A stretch of 64,000 bases of DNA from Apricaphanius iberus. Taxonomy: Eukaryota; Chordata; Actinopteri; Cyprinodontiformes; Aphaniidae. Below, piece after piece: positions 11,503-25,700 of the stretch. The stretch's first letter is position 1, and every line of letters begins with the position of its first letter. Made by a program: the position numbers and the translations under genes. The notes under the pieces are model-generated. The model was given only the letters and a program-made list of their open reading frames with translations. It did not search any database and had not been told where the DNA came from. The stretch covers positions 248,001-312,000 of the forward strand of contig JAPXFQ010001351.1 in NCBI GenBank assembly GCA_028564705.1, in the 5' to 3' direction.

Positions 11503-12553
11503 CATCCATCCATCCATCCATCCATCCATCCATCCATCCATCCATCCATCCATCCATCCATCCATCCATCTAGGCGTTAGCTACTTTTTAGAAGTCTTCT
11601 TGCAGTTTAAGCTTGATTACAGCGCCCCCTATGTTGTTGTTGTTGGACTCGGGCAATCAGTGGTTGGAATGCGCCCCATACGAATCCGATTAACTTTCCT
11701 GTGGCTTCCCTCAGTCGGTCCTCTGGGTTTTCTTCACTTACAAAAATAACACATATTAAAAAAGTGTGAAACAAATACACTTTGAAAGTGGATAATGAAT
11801 TATTTCTGATTGATTTAGGCTACTCATTCTTATTATGTGTTGTTTTCTTTGTATTTTACATTAGAACACCATATATTCAAGTCTAATGTGGGCTTTTGTT
11901 CCCCAGATAATTTTCAAGATCAAATGAAACGGGAGCTTTCCTACAGGGAGGAGATGGTTCAGCAGCTTCACATCGTCAGAGGTGAACACAATAAAGTAAA
12001 TAAGAAAGAAAAAACAAACTCGCTGAAGCCCTCTTTGTGTTGAATTCAATTATTTTTTTTCCTTTATACATTTTTAGCTTATTTACCCCAGTAAATACCA
12101 ATTGGATTTGTCTGTATTATCGGCATGCAAATATATTTATTGCTATTTATTTAACTTCAATGCAATTTGCCTCATTCTGTCCAGTTTAAGCAGTTTATTA
12201 TATTTCTTACCACAATTTAATTTACAAATAAGGTCAATGCACCCTGTCTCAGGTACTGCTGAGGGACATTACCCAAAGAAATTATCAGCCAGCCAACAAT
12301 AGGTTATTCCTTTATCATATTATTTAAAATGTGTAGGCCTATCAAACATTTTTTTGTTGTAAATAAGCACGAGTTGATGTTCTATCCTATAATTTTAAGG
12401 AATGCAACTTTTCCCCGTTTTCTTGTGCACTATTGATTGATTTTTCTTCTTCTAGAAGCTCACGACGCTTTACACCATTTCTCCTGCAAGATGTTAACTC
12501 CTCGCCACTGCACAGGATCCTGCACATTCAAATCCCCTCTGCTGCCGCCTTGA
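7509..12553 (+). CDS. skor1: SKI family transcriptional corepressor 1 (SKOR1), 7 coding exons
   Basis: Nuclear corepressor of the Ski/Sno family (Corl1/Fussel-15), known to work with homeodomain partners such as LBX1 and to affect SMAD signalling in neurons. Coding exons: 7509-about 9212, 9490-9583, 9717-9821, 9935-9994, 10439-10513, 11907-11981, 12456-12553; all joins after the first are phase 1 and in frame. The ATG at 7509 lies 17 nt after an acceptor; the open frame upstream of it is intronic. Residues about 33-122 form the Ski/Sno (DHD) domain with GETVLYGIPIVSL. Residues about 137-210 form the SMAD4-binding-type domain with putative zinc ligands C165, C168, H180 and H182. The middle is Ser/Pro-rich. 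The C-terminus is a coiled coil (ELQKQLLEQVELRKKLEREF) followed by a conserved HFSCKMLTPRHCTG tail. The end of the first exon is uncertain: phase permits 9137, 9191 or 9212, the last giving 736 aa. skor1 rather than skor2 is inferred mainly from adjacency to pias1. Confidence 0.93.
9640..9698. repeat. (ATT)n microsatellite in skor1 intron
   Basis: About 20 ATT units fill nearly half of the 133-base intron between 9583 and 9717. The array ends only 18 bases before the exon and sits where the branch point and upstream polypyrimidine signals would normally lie. Confidence 0.95.
9996..10068. repeat. (ATT)n microsatellite abutting a skor1 splice donor
   Basis: About 24 ATT units begin right after the donor GT at 9995-9996, so intron positions +3 onward (ATTATT) belong to the repeat rather than to a consensus AAGT. 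Confidence 0.93.
11407..11572. repeat. Compound (TCTA)n(TCCA)n tetranucleotide array
   Basis: About 23 TCTA units (to about 11500) change sharply to about 17 TCCA units. The array lies in the skor1 intron between 10513 and 11907. The two halves differ by one base per unit, as if one expanded from a mutated unit of the other. Confidence 0.95.
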
Positions 12554-13158
12554 GTGTTGGACATATGTATTTGTAGTGCAGAAGATTGGTGAAGGGAACC
12601 CATCTAACCGCTCTTGTTAAAAACCAGAGCTCAAAAAATAAAGGAGAAAATTAACCATCACGGAAAGTCGGAGGAACTGAACTGAATATAGACCAACCTG
12701 TAATTATTTGTAAGATTTAAAAATGTGTATTGCCACCCTCAGTATTTATGAAACCTTCATGCATACGTTGTGATTTGATTTTGTCGAAATTATGCCATCA
12801 ACAAACTTCATTTTTGTGGCGAAGTGCAATGACAGTGAATGTCCTATCTTGAAATGAATATTTATTATTTATTTTCCTCTCTTTTTAATTAGAAATGTTT
12901 TGCTCTTTTCTTCCCTATAAGTAGCCTGCTATTCCTTTTTGTCTTTTCTTTTTAAGGCCAGTCACTCACATTGGATTTAATGCACTTTAAATAACTCATT
13001 GGAAATGACAGCAAAATACAGTTTGTTAGTTGTATTTGTTTTTAAAGAACTGAAAAAACAAAATTTAGTGAACATGAACCGTGCATCTGCGCCTATATAT
13101 TATAATAAAAGTAGCTTATTTGTCTCTGTAACATATGTTTTCATTTCTGAACAATAAA
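12554..13158 (+). other. skor1: skor1 3' UTR with polyadenylation signals
   Basis: AATAAA hexamers occur at 12637-12642, 13104-13109 and 13153-13158. The last two, followed by T-rich sequence, are the more likely transcript end, giving a 3' UTR of about 0.6 kb. No cleavage site can be proven from sequence alone. Confidence 0.6.
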
Positions 13159-13559
13159 TCATTTTATTGAAAAAATATTTAAATGGTCTGTGTGGTTGAT
13201 ATTTCCAGTTCTTTGTAAAGTCAACCCAATTAGGTATAATCCTGCGTATCAAAACTAATTTACACGCAGGTTAATTAATGTGTTGTTGACTGTTGAAGTG
13301 GCCTAAGGTTTCAGTTGTATATCGCATTGCATTAAAATAAAAATAAAAATCTTCACGTTTAGTCTAGATATTGGTCGTTTGAGCTAAATAATTCACCAAC
13401 GTTCTAAGTTCTCAAATGTCGGTCACGGTAACCTGCAACATCCTAGCATTTTGCCTTGAATAATCACTTCTCAAAACCCATGAGAAGTATGTTGTTAGGG
13501 TCAGGGTCGTATAAAGAACAACAAAAAAACATAGTAGTTATTTAATATTTTAAATTAAC

Positions 13560-13744
13560 TAGATCACCATTATTACTCAGTGTCAGGTTTACATAATGTC
13601 ACGTCGGTTCATAGCTTAAAACTCATGTGAGTGGTTGCTTTACTAGTTGCTTGTTGTAACAGCGCCCTCTTCAGTGGAATGCCTAGAACAACATTCAGTC
13701 CCTTGAGGGAGGCTGTGTAGCGCCTGCGCACCCTGTGTAACGAG
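13560..13744 (+). promoter_or_regulatory. pias1: pias1 promoter and 5' UTR
   Basis: The sequence just before the pias1 start codon is GC-richer than its surroundings and carries GCGCCTGCGCA at 13720-13730, one base from the NRF-1 palindrome. No TATA box is obvious, as expected for a housekeeping-type promoter. The gap from the skor1 poly(A) region leaves only about 0.6 kb for the whole promoter. Confidence 0.55.
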
Positions 13745-16700
13745 ATGGCGGAGAGTGCGGAACTGAAGGTAAACCTGCTATGTACATTAGCTTGCCGAGT
13801 AGATGTTTCACTCACTGAAACTTGCACATTGATGCCACATCACTCTTGGTATTCGACAGCACAGATCAGAGTTGAGTTGTTATAGAATCGTATGATGAAT
13901 AAATAGCTGAACAGAAACAACCAGAGTACCGTTAGCTTGTGGCTAGCTCGTTAGCATTAGCTTTGTTATTGTTGCCGACGTTCCCGTTAGATTCCCCCTG
14001 CAGTTCATCTGATTAAAATCTAGCATTTGGCTTTAATCAAGGATGAAATTGTTACACTTGCCAGTGCTGTAAACCTAACAATGCAGTCGTGTTGGCTGTC
14101 TTTTATCATTTTTACGCGATTGTGCGAACGGGTATCTGTTGGAGAAAAAAAATGGGCCGTGTCTATTCCCTGGAAGACAAGCGCATGTTAACATGAAATA
14201 TTGCTTTCTGTTGTCATAAATGGTGGCATTTGAGGACAAACTCACTTATATTGTGATGCCTGTAAATGATATCTATTTAAATATATATCTCTAATGTTAA
14301 AATAAAATGAAGAATTTCGTTTCTTTTCGGGCAAATGACACTAGCATCACATAGCTAGTGGTGGCTGTTGTATGCTAACTAAATCTTTTATCTTCCTCTC
14401 CATCCTTTTCCATGCATTGTTAATGTATTTACCGTATAATAAGTGCTTTTTAAAATGGGATGAAGCCAATCTAATATGCGCACAAATCTTACTCCTCCAG
14501 TTGTTTTGACTTAATTCGTAGCATTGACGCTTTATTTATAATTGCATGAGAAAAAAGACTGTTTTTAAAAGCGTATGCGCAGTATAGTTACTGTACTGTG
14601 TACTCTTCAACATTTTTTTTAGACTGGTTTTAGAGTGTTCATATCTAAATTCGTTTTTTTTCACGGTATAACACGTTGCACGTTTATGGTAACTTAAGGA
14701 TTGTCTAAATAAACAGCGAGGCCTTCAGGGTAACACACTTAGATGTCTTATTTATTTTGACAACTCTCCATTAGAAATTTATTAAAAGATATGCACTAAT
14801 TAAACAAACGGAGATTCGAATAGGCTAATTTCATATTGATTGGCCCTGATTTGTGATTGGCAGGTCAGACATAAAAAGTTCGATTTTTTTTTTTTACTTC
14901 TACTACTTTTTCTAATTCTTGGGTCCATAGATGCACCAAACAATCACAGTTACTTTAGTGTACTTATGAAGGAGTGAACTAAAAATCAGATAAAGCTTAG
15001 AATGATATGCTTTAATGCAAATGTATGGACAATATTATAATTTTTGTTTACTGTTTGATTAAAAATTTCTACCACTTTCTCTCAATATCTTTGCGGTTTG
15101 TTTAAAGAGGGGGGGGGGGGTAATTGACAGGTTGTACGTCAGAGATTATATCGACCCTGGTAGAAACATCTCTGTTTATAAATGTTCTACTGCATTATCA
15201 CAAAAGAGCCTTATTCCCAAGTAGACGGAATACATATTTTTATTTATAGGGAGAACTGTGGGACATGTTGACTGCTAGATAAACTGCATTGTATAACAAA
15301 AAAAGTAACAACTTGCTACTTTAAAAGTTTTAATTTAGGATAGAGGGTAATGTAGGTTTTCGTGCATTACTTTTGCTGGACTGAAGAATTTAATTCATAT
15401 AGAGTAAAAAACAAAAAAAGTTTGAGTTATGAGGAAAACTTCTGTTCTAATGCATTACTTTTAGAGATTGACCAATCAAGGCTGACATGCGGATTATGAT
15501 TTTGCCAAACGACTATATATATTTTTTGGACTATGACGTTAATATATTAAAATAAAATAAAAATAAAACTGGCTGCATGTTCTTTGATAGAGATAATATA
15601 GCAGTTGCAAATATGAATAATTATCAAAATTGGGTGATTTTACATGTATATATGTGTGGTATATACACAACAGCCTAGGCCTCTAAACAAAACAAAAAAA
15701 CTTCATAGTGCATAATGCTGTAGGTTGATGCGGTTTTACTAGCAAATAAGTCAAATAATTGATGGTTCTGTGGTGAGCAGCATGCTTCATAGCAGCAATC
15801 TTTGGAAGTCTGAAATGAGGAAAAGGATATAAGACCTTTTTTTTATGCATAGTGCACTAGAAAACTGCGGTTTTTCCAGTTTTTATAGATCCTTTTCCCC
15901 GCTCTTCATTTTTTCACCAGCAAATGGTAATGAGCCTTCGAGTTTCTGAGCTCCAAGTGTTGTTGGGCTATGCGGGACGGAATAAGCATGGGCGCAAACA
16001 TGAACTTTTGACCAAAGCTCTCCACCTACTCAAGGCTGGCTGCAGTCCTGCTGTGCAGATGAAGATCAAAGAACTCTACAGACGGCGCTTCCCAACCAAA
16101 ATGGTTTCGCCAGTGGACCTAGCTCTTCCTGTCGTTCATTCTGCGTCCAGCTTACCCACTGGCCTCGCTCAGCTAGGATTCGACGGCCACAGCTCTCCTT
16201 CACCACTGCTGCCTGTTTCTCTTCTCGGACCTAAGCATGAGTTGAGTCTGCCTCACCTCTCCTCCGCCCTGCACCCTGTGCACCCTGACGTCAAGCTCCA
16301 GAGATTGCCATTCTACGATGTTTTAGATGAGCTCATTAAGCCAACGAGCCTGGGTGAGTCCACAACCAGCTGCTCTGCTTTGTTTATAGTTCTCACATTC
16401 CTCTTGCTGGAACATACCATAGAAGCTTTGAGATCACAGGTGTGGCCAAACGACGACTTGTGAGAGAAGTGTGAAATAATATCCGTAGTTTCTCATGTGA
16501 CCTTGTGTTTTTTTGGTTTCTTTTTCAAAGTTTCAGACAACAGTCAGCGATTCCAGGAAGCATGTTATGCCTTTGCATTAACACCGCAGCAAGTTCAGCA
16601 AATCAGCAGCTCAATGTAAGTGAGAAAACTGCCTATAAAATGGTTTTAATTATACTGTGCAATAATCTGTTCATACGTTTTTTTTCTCAGGGACTTGTCT

Positions 16701-19700
16701 TCGACCAAATGCGACTTTGCCGTGCAAGTCCAGTTACGGTATGACCAACAGACACTTGTTTGTTTTAGTTGGAACTCTAATGAATGTGTTTGGTATATTT
16801 TTGCTTTTGGCTCCACCTTTAAAAAAAAACAAAAACAATAGCAGTAACACTGAAATATCACCTGTCGGTCCAAGTTCTTTTCTAAAAGTGCCACTTCTAA
16901 TGATTCCTACATCTTGAACTTTCCTGCATTTTGTCATGTCAAAAATGTAAAAAAAAAAAGCCACTTGAATTGTAAATGAGGAACAAACCGTATGACGAAG
17001 CCCAAAGAGAACACCCGAAAGGTCAGAGAAACAGTTGAGGAGGAGTTTAAAGCTGAGTTGGAATGCTAAACAATACCACAAGCTTTGAAGATCTCGTGGA
17101 GGAATGTTTGGTCCTTTATCTTAAAGTGGAGCCTGAAAAAAATCCAAAACTACTGAGTAATGGCTGCCCACCTTTGTAAAGGGGCTGGGTAAGAAAGTAT
17201 TAATCAGAGCAACAGCCAGGAGGTCCATGGAAACTCTAGAAGAGAGACAGAGATTCACAGCTCAGGTGGGAGAATCTGTCGACCAGACGGATAATTAGGC
17301 ATGCATTCCACAAATCTGGAGTTTTATGGAAGAGTGTCAAGAAGAACAACACTGATGATTAAAAATCGTGGACGTCCCTTAGGCTTTTTCTGTCTGCCAA
17401 TCTCAACGTTTTAATATAAATTTTCTTTTTTGAATGGAAGCTTTGCATGTCATGTTTAAAATTAGACGTCCTGATTTGTAAATCAGTAGTTTCTCAGTTT
17501 TTTAAAGTATTCTCTGCCTCTTTTTGTTCACACTGACATTGTGTTTTGGCATGTTCTTAACCCAATCTTAAAGTATAATATTATAAAATCTTTTTATATT
17601 AGTCTGTCACTTTAAGAAGTACTCTCTTATTCCACAAATTAAATTCCAGATTGTAAAAATAAAGCTAGTTTATAGGTAAAGTGCTAGCCATCATATTCTA
17701 GTTGCTTTGGGCATTAATTTACATAACTGATTTGCTTTCATATTCAGATTTTGCTTATCAGAGACGAGCTGTCCGCAAGAGGACCATTTCCCCATCAATT
17801 TGTGTGTCAAGGTTAATGGCAAACCATGTAATCTCCCTGTAAGTCTAAATACTTTGTTATGCCATTTATTTATTTATTTTAAGTTTGTGTTTTACTCTTT
17901 GCTGCTGTGAAACAAAAAAACGTATTTTTTTGCTTACAGGGATATCTCCCTCCCACAAAAAATGGGGTGGAACCAAAAAGGCCCAGTCGTCCTATTAACA
18001 TAACATCACTTGTCCGGCTATCTACCACTGTCCCAAACACAATTGTGGTGTCATGGACCTCAGAAATTGGAAGGGTGAGATTGTTGCATCAGAATGTTTG
18101 GCCAAAATAATGAAACAGTATATGAGCTATCAGTATGACATTTTTGACCTTTTTCTTTTTTTCTTTTGGTGGACAGAGTTTTTCTATGGCAGTGTATTTG
18201 GTAAGACAGCAGTCATCTGCTGTGTTGTTGCAAAGGCTACGGGCCAAAGGAATTAGGAACCCTGACCACTCAAGAGCCCTGAGTAAGTAAACACTTTGCT
18301 TTATATTAAAACATATTGGGTAATAGAGTTGCAAAAACAAATCGATAAAATTCTATGATTCTAGCGTGATTACGAGGTTTAATTTGGTCGCCAGTTGCGC
18401 AACTCCACTGCTCAAGTTGCGAAAAACTGTTGCTTTTTAAGTAATGAATCGTAGCGTCCCGGCAAGAGAAGTCTGTAAGAGTTTGGAGCATTTCTACTCG
18501 CCATCCAGCTCATCATGCATGGCTAGACAAACAGTGAGCAACATGTGTTAACTACATTGCTCGACAGTACAGTTGTTGCTGTTTTAGCAGTAGAAACAGA
18601 GCGATATGGTGAGGATGATCCATGACATAAAAGCTTAGTGGGAAGAAAGGACGACAGCCGTGAACTCGAGAGGTGCTTTATTTTTCTCTCGCCCGCACTC
18701 CACGTACAGCAGGCAAGTTCTTTCGCTCTCATGCGTCGGCTTCCGGTCTTCACAATAAAAGCATTACGCTCCACATCGTGGCCGGGTGCACTGATCAAAA
18801 TAAAAGGTCTCATAAAAGTTGGTTACACTAAGCTATGATTACGTTATCATGTATTTTGCCCGGCATTTGGTTCTGCATGAAGGGGGAAAATGTGCGTAGG
18901 CCTATTGTGCTACTTGTTTTTATGTTGATTTATGCCAAATTTGTCCTTAAAGAACTTTCATCAAGCAAATCCATTTAAAGCTATTCTTTATTATTTGATA
19001 ACAGCTGTAGGATATCTGAGGCTGGAGCATGTTGTGATGTTTTGATTTAGATTTGTTGTGTTTCTAATAGCTCAGGTCACTTTTGAGTGACAAAAATACC
19101 TCTTTATGTTGGCAATATTGCAAATTTGTCCTTACAGCACTTTGATGAAGCATAGCCATTAAAACTATTTTAATTTATTGTTTATTACATATTTCAACAC
19201 CTCTAAGACATTTGAGGTGATAGCATGTTCTTTTGCGAGCAATTGATCTGTTTTCTAATAATATTCAGTTGTTAAATAAAGTGAAAGGAGAGAAAAAACG
19301 TTTCCATAGCACTTCTTAAAATTTGTCCCGCTAATCTGATTAATTGATTAATCGAGCCGAGACCCCATCGGATTAATCGATTTTCGAAATAATCGTTTGT
19401 TGTAGCCCTATTGGGTAATGGATACAACTATTAACAGCAAATTTATGACTTAGCCTAACTTTTTGGATGTATTAGCTTGTTTATAGCTTCGGTTTATGGA
19501 ATTGTTTAGAAGTAAACTAAAAAGGTGAACCTTTTAAGATGCTTATCAAAAGGATTCTCCTTTTTCTTTCTTCAAAAGTATTTCTTTTTCCATTGTAACT
19601 TTTAACATACCTTGTTTTGAAACCTTTTTTTTAAAGCTTTTAATTGTTTATTGTCAATTACAAATAAGTAGGAATCTTAATAGATTTTCTAGTTTTTTCT

Positions 19701-22700
19701 TTAGTTTCGCTCTTTCCTTGAAAGCCAAGTTATAGTTATGGTGCTGTGTACAATGACACACTGGGATCATACCAAGCATTGAAATGTTTACACACCACTG
19801 CATACTGATATACTCAAGGTAGACGGCCTGTTTTGGTTTTCTGTCCATTTACACGTTGACAAATTCTCATTTATATAGCCATTAGTTTACTATCAGCTAC
19901 TCTAAATGTTTGTATTGATGTGGGGACGAGATTGCACAAAACTAAGTTTTCAGTTTTGTGTTAAGAAATGTATATATATATTGATGTCAAATCGTTTTGT
20001 ATATATCTGGAAAAGTGTGACTTAAAAGTGTGATTAAATTGCACTTAAATGCCAAGAATCTGACCTGTTTTAGTCATTAAACCAGTCATAAAGACAAAAA
20101 ATGAATTTTCTAATTGAAACAAAGAAAAACCCTACTCCATATCGGTTAGTTTTACCCTGTTAAACTGAAATGCCCTCATTGAGACGCTTCTTCTTTCCAT
20201 CTACGCGTCTCTGAGGATTGGTCTGATCAAAGTTTTTCCCACTCCACACTTTCAACTGGAAGATGTTTGGGGATTTTTTTTGATTGTTCAGACTGTTTCA
20301 AGTCCCCCCACAGTATCTCAAAGAGCTCAAGATCTGGATTTTGATTCTGCCAATGGCTTCCATTTTTTTTTTTTTCATTTTCAGCTGTCATTGATGGCTT
20401 CATGGGTATTTTTTGGGTCATTGTCATGTTGGTTGATCCAGTTCTTTGTTAGATATATATATATACAGCTTTACAGCTTAATCAAAACTTACTTTCTGTC
20501 GTTCATTGCTCCTTGCGGGGGGAAAGGTGTTCATAAACCGGAAACTGAAACCACGCTGTGATAGTAGGCAGAGACGCCATGAAAAGCTAGCACCCCCTGC
20601 TGTCCTGGTCGAACAACCCTGAAAAAACGATGGAGAGTGAAAAAAAAAAAGGAGAACCATAAACGAAAAACGTCTCCTTCAATACGTCTGTGTCTGAGTG
20701 CAAACTTGCGGTCGGAGAAGCATAAACTGGGCTTTAGACGGCGGGAAAAAGTTCTGGGGGCTCGCCTCCTTCAGCCATCACACAGCCTGCAGAGCTGCCT
20801 GCACATACCGACGTAACATCAATCACAACAAACACTGGAGCGTGGGGGTGAGGGACACTTTAGGCTGCAGTTTCGCAATACACGAGGGACCTCTACTTTC
20901 TCCCTGACGAGACGTCACATTAAAAAAAAAATGTTCATACCGCAGGAACTGTATAACGGCAACATTTTTGTGCTTTTGAAACTTTGACTTTATAATACCG
21001 TGATATACCTCGAAACCGGTAACCGGCCCATGCCTAGTTGGCTTCTATGACGAGTTCATCAGGTCCTTCTTTCTAAATGATTACACTTCCACCGACATGC
21101 CCTCCACTTGTTATGAGGGAAAACATATCCTTTGTTCTGGTGTCTAAATTTTAGACTTAACTTTAAAAGAACATTATTCAAGAAGCCATGGTTTTCGTCT
21201 CTGGTATACTTCGGTGTTCCTCTTTGCACACCTCCAATGAAAGTTTGACCTGTACAGCCCCTTTTTCATTGTACAGGTTTACATTTTCATATCAGCAGTT
21301 ACAAGAGCGTGTTATCGGTCCCAAGTTGACAATTTATTTTTTTTAAGACATTTTTTTGTACATTCTGCTCTCTGGGGGGAACTTCCTTGGGTGCACAGAC
21401 GTGGGCATTTTGGTTGTTTTTATTTATTTTTTATTCCTTTCCTTGTAGACTGTTTCCATCTAATTCAAAGGCTGATTTCAAATTTCTCTAACCCTCACCA
21501 GATTAGTTGCACATTTGTATCAGCTGTTTTTGAGCAGAGAACTATCTAAAAATGGCAGGGTACTGGTCCTTGAGGGCTGGAGATAAATGCCAATACTGTA
21601 AACCTTCAAAGAAAAAGACAACAGTGTGTGAAACCACCTGCACTTTAGGAACACATTACCGCTTATTGAGTTTAAGGAATCATTTACATTCTTTCACAGC
21701 TCAGAGGTCTGCAAATGTTCAAATGGACCATCCAGCTTCTCGAACCCTTTGAAAATCTATAGTTCATTTAAAGCGATATCTACAACAAATTCTGTTCGTT
21801 AATCTGACTTTATTATTCCCTCAAGGTTACATAAACATGCTTGTGATAAATATAGATGCTTATATACACATGTTAACCTTTTTGTTTTTTCTGTTTTCAT
21901 CTGACAGTCAAGGAGAAACTGACAGCAGATCCAGAGAGCGAGATTGCTACCACCAGTCTACGAGTCTCTCTCCTGTGTCCTGTAAATACTGTTCAATACT
22001 TTCCTGCTCAATTTGTTTGTGAAGCCTCTTAGTTTGTAAGGAGTAGAATGATTGTAAAACCTTGTGATCCTTTTAATTTAAGATGGAAGTTACTTGTGCT
22101 GGATAACAAATAGTCATTAAAGAGAGGGTAATATTTAGAACAAGGCTGTGCGTTTAGGGTTTTATCATTAGGAGATGTACTTTATCGACTGTTGCTTTCT
22201 TGTGTCTTCTTTTCTACAGTTGGGAAAGATGAGGCTGACTATTCCTTGCCGATCAATGACGTGCTCACACCTACAGTGCTTTGATGCTACACTTTATATC
22301 CAAATGAATGAGAAGAAGCCGACCTGGGTGTGTCCGGTGTGTGACAAGAAGGCACCCTATGAGCATCTTATTATTGACGGGTAAGCAGAAACGTAATTCA
22401 TGTCTAATTTCCTTGAGATTGGTTTGAAAAAATGCTGCAACTGGAGCACCCTTATGTCGTGTATAAAACTGAATTATTTTAACAAAAATCCTCATCCTGT
22501 TACACTGTGTTTGAAAAGCATAATTGTACAGCTAACTGGGGAACAATGAAACGTAATACTAAGATCTCCATAATGTATAAAGCACTTTGCAGTCTCTGTG
22601 CAGTCTGATGTAATATTTCGTAGCCTATCGTAGGGCTGGACAATATGGAAAAAGGGCATATCGACAAAGATTATCGTATCAATAATGATAATTATTGATA

Positions 22701-25700
22701 AATATCAAAAGAGGTAGAAAATATATTTTAAGTGCAACCCTTGTCATTTTAAGCTTTTCTTTAATGAACTAATTTTACTAAAGCACGCACAAAAACAAAA
22801 TTACTTTTGGCCCTATATTCAAACACCTTTGTTACCATCACTGAAAGTTTGTAAGAAACAAAATGAATCAAGTTAAGAGACCCGAATGACATCAGTAAAT
22901 ACTGAAAAACATAAAGAAAAGACTGTTATTAACCATTAAGTTATTAATGAACAATATTAATGGTAAATTAAATTGTTGGTTTATCTTGTTGCTTTTTTTT
23001 TTTATTTCTTTTGAAGGTTTTTAACACTTTATTCATGGCTCAGACCTAAGGCTGGGCGATTATGAAAATAAATTGATCACGATTATTTTCACTATATTGA
23101 ACGATCTTGATTTTGAATTCAGTTTTTGTCTCATCAATACAATATGCATAAAAACAATTAAATATAGCCTTGACTATTAATGTCACATACAGAGTGTTTA
23201 TCCTGCTACTGTTAAATTACTAACATGACATCACTTTAAAACTGCTTGTGTATCTTTGTACTGAGAGAGATGGTAGGACGTTTGGTGATTAAACAGATTG
23301 GTTGTATTGCATACGTTTCTTGAAACGGTCCGTCAGCAGATTTTACAGATCGGTTTAATCTGGCTGCTGTCCTCTCTTATCCAAACTGAGCTCATGATGC
23401 CACTTCTCTCCACAATGTCATTGCTGTGTTCTCTTCTGTGCTCCGTGTCAATAATTTGGTTATCTTGATTGGCTTCCCTGTTGTCCATTTTCCTTCAAAA
23501 TTCTTCCCCAGCTGTATACACTCTGAACTGCACTTTTCTTTTGCCTACCAGCCTGGGCCTCCTGCTTTTAAGTACTAAATATCTTTTTCTGCAACTTGAT
23601 TGGCCACTTAGCTTGAGAACAAGGTATAACGATTAAAACACACCATACGATCATCGAGATCGAGCTTTTTAATATTGTGATTTTGATTAAAGTTCGGTGA
23701 ATTGACCAGCCCTACTCAGACCTTTGGTTTAGTTTGTGTGCAAAAAGTGGCCAGTAAAGCTGATTCTGATTCAGTATGCTGCTGAAGCTAAGCTAACCAG
23801 CTACTCACCGATGGCTATGTGTAGAAGGTGCCCAAAACGCTGGAGCCTGCCCCACCCCCCCCCCACCCCCTTCCCGCTGTACTGGTTCACAGCAGGCAGG
23901 GGGTGGTCCCACCATAGCAACTTAGGTGATTGTAGTATTTTCTGTGTTTCATTTATTCCCTTATCATTATAGTTAGTGTGGATGCTGGTCCTGTGTCGAT
24001 TCAAAATGGGATGCAACGCGTACTTGCTAGTGAACTACTGGAACCTTTCTTTTTGGGATAGTTTCCTCGGTTTGCTCCTGGCTGCAAAGTCTTTTAGAGT
24101 TTGACTCATTTGTTCTCTTTTGTGGTTTAACAAGAGCCAGGGCTTGGTGATACAGCATGCCTGAATCTGTTTGTCATTGGTTAGTGCTGATTGTAGTAAT
24201 AAGCTACTAAGAGGCTATAGTGAAAAGGGAACCTTTTTTTTTTTTTCTTCTATCGCACTACATGCCCATCTATGGATATATATATATTGTTATTGAATTA
24301 TCGTTCATTCCTAGTATGTAGGAGAACCATGTTATTGCAATATTATTATTGAATATTGGAGGAAATATTTCGGTACTTCCCCTTTAAATACGATTGGTCT
24401 CTGAGTTGCACATGAACATTTTCTTCAACCCTCATTACCCTGCATTAGCCACAGAAAGGAAACAGACGGCAAAAAAGAGCGAGTCCGATAAAACCAGCCT
24501 CCATTCTACGTCACAGAGAAAGTTATTAATTATGGTCTTGCCCACCTTGGCTTGCAACCACCCACAGCAAGGCTGTAATGATCTTTGCGGCCAGGAGAGA
24601 GCAGAGCCCCGACCGTGCTGGTAAAAGCTAACCGTACATGTTGTATGCTTGTTTGCACAGGTTGTTCATGGAAATCCTGAACGGCTGCTCTGATTGTGAC
24701 GAAATCCAGTTTAAGGAAGATGGAAGCTGGGCCCCAATGAAGTCAAAAAAAGAGGTGCAGGAGGTGTCTGCCTCCTACAACGGTGTGGACAGCGGTGTGT
24801 AGATTGTGCTTTCCAGAACCTCCCAATCTAATGCTGATCCGTGAACAAAGGATGACTTTCCTTTCTTGTTCTTTAACGGTTTTTTTTGTGTTTTTTTACC
24901 AACGGATAGATTTGTCTCGAACAGACTCTCATGAGCACAAACGGGGGTCGTCTCATGACAACAACAAGAAAGTCGATGTGATTGATTTGACACTGGATAG
25001 CTCCTCAGAAGACGAGCAGGATGACGAGCCTCCTCCAAAAAGAGTCTGTCCCTCGCTGTCTCCAGTCTCTCCACCTCCAAACAAAGGGTAAGCTTTAAAA
25101 CCAGTTTTCTTTTAGAATTAGTAGATCCTCAAGTAAAGCACATGTATTACTTAGACCAATTGTAAACAGAATGATATAAATTTAAGGGGTCATTTGTTTT
25201 GGTCATTTGGTCATGTTTATGAGAAGCTCAAAATATTTTTTTTAACAGAGTAATATGTAGGACCAGTAAAAATGTGTTTTTTATACTCATGCTAGTCTGA
25301 CAAGAATCTATATTCTGAATTTTCCTTTTTGAATTGGAATCCTGGAAAAAAATTGAAGGATTTTTTTTTATTGACTGAAATACACCTGTAACATGTCTGT
25401 TGGATCTAATTATTATTTGTGTTGCTTTGTCTGATTAGAGTGTTGAACCTGCACAGCCAAGCTTCACCAGTGGCGAGAGCTCCCAGCATGCCCCCTGTGG
25501 AGAGCAGCTACATTCCTCCTCCACCACCTCTTATTCAGGACTATCGCCACTATTATCACACAAGTGATTTGCCTGGTAAACCTCATGCTTTGCCCAGTTT
25601 CACTTAATCTACAGGAAACAAAAGAAAAGTGCATTTTCAAGTAATTTAACTGCTGATTCTGAATATTTTTTTAAAATGTGAATGTAATTCTTTTTATAAT

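Noticed and set aside
11407..11572. Regular short-period array that might be mistaken for CRISPR
   Set aside because: The 4-base period with no spacers is a microsatellite in a vertebrate intron.
15924..16463. 179-residue frame as an independent gene
   Set aside because: It is pias1 exon 2 read through its GTGAGT donor into the intron; the phases require splicing at 16353.
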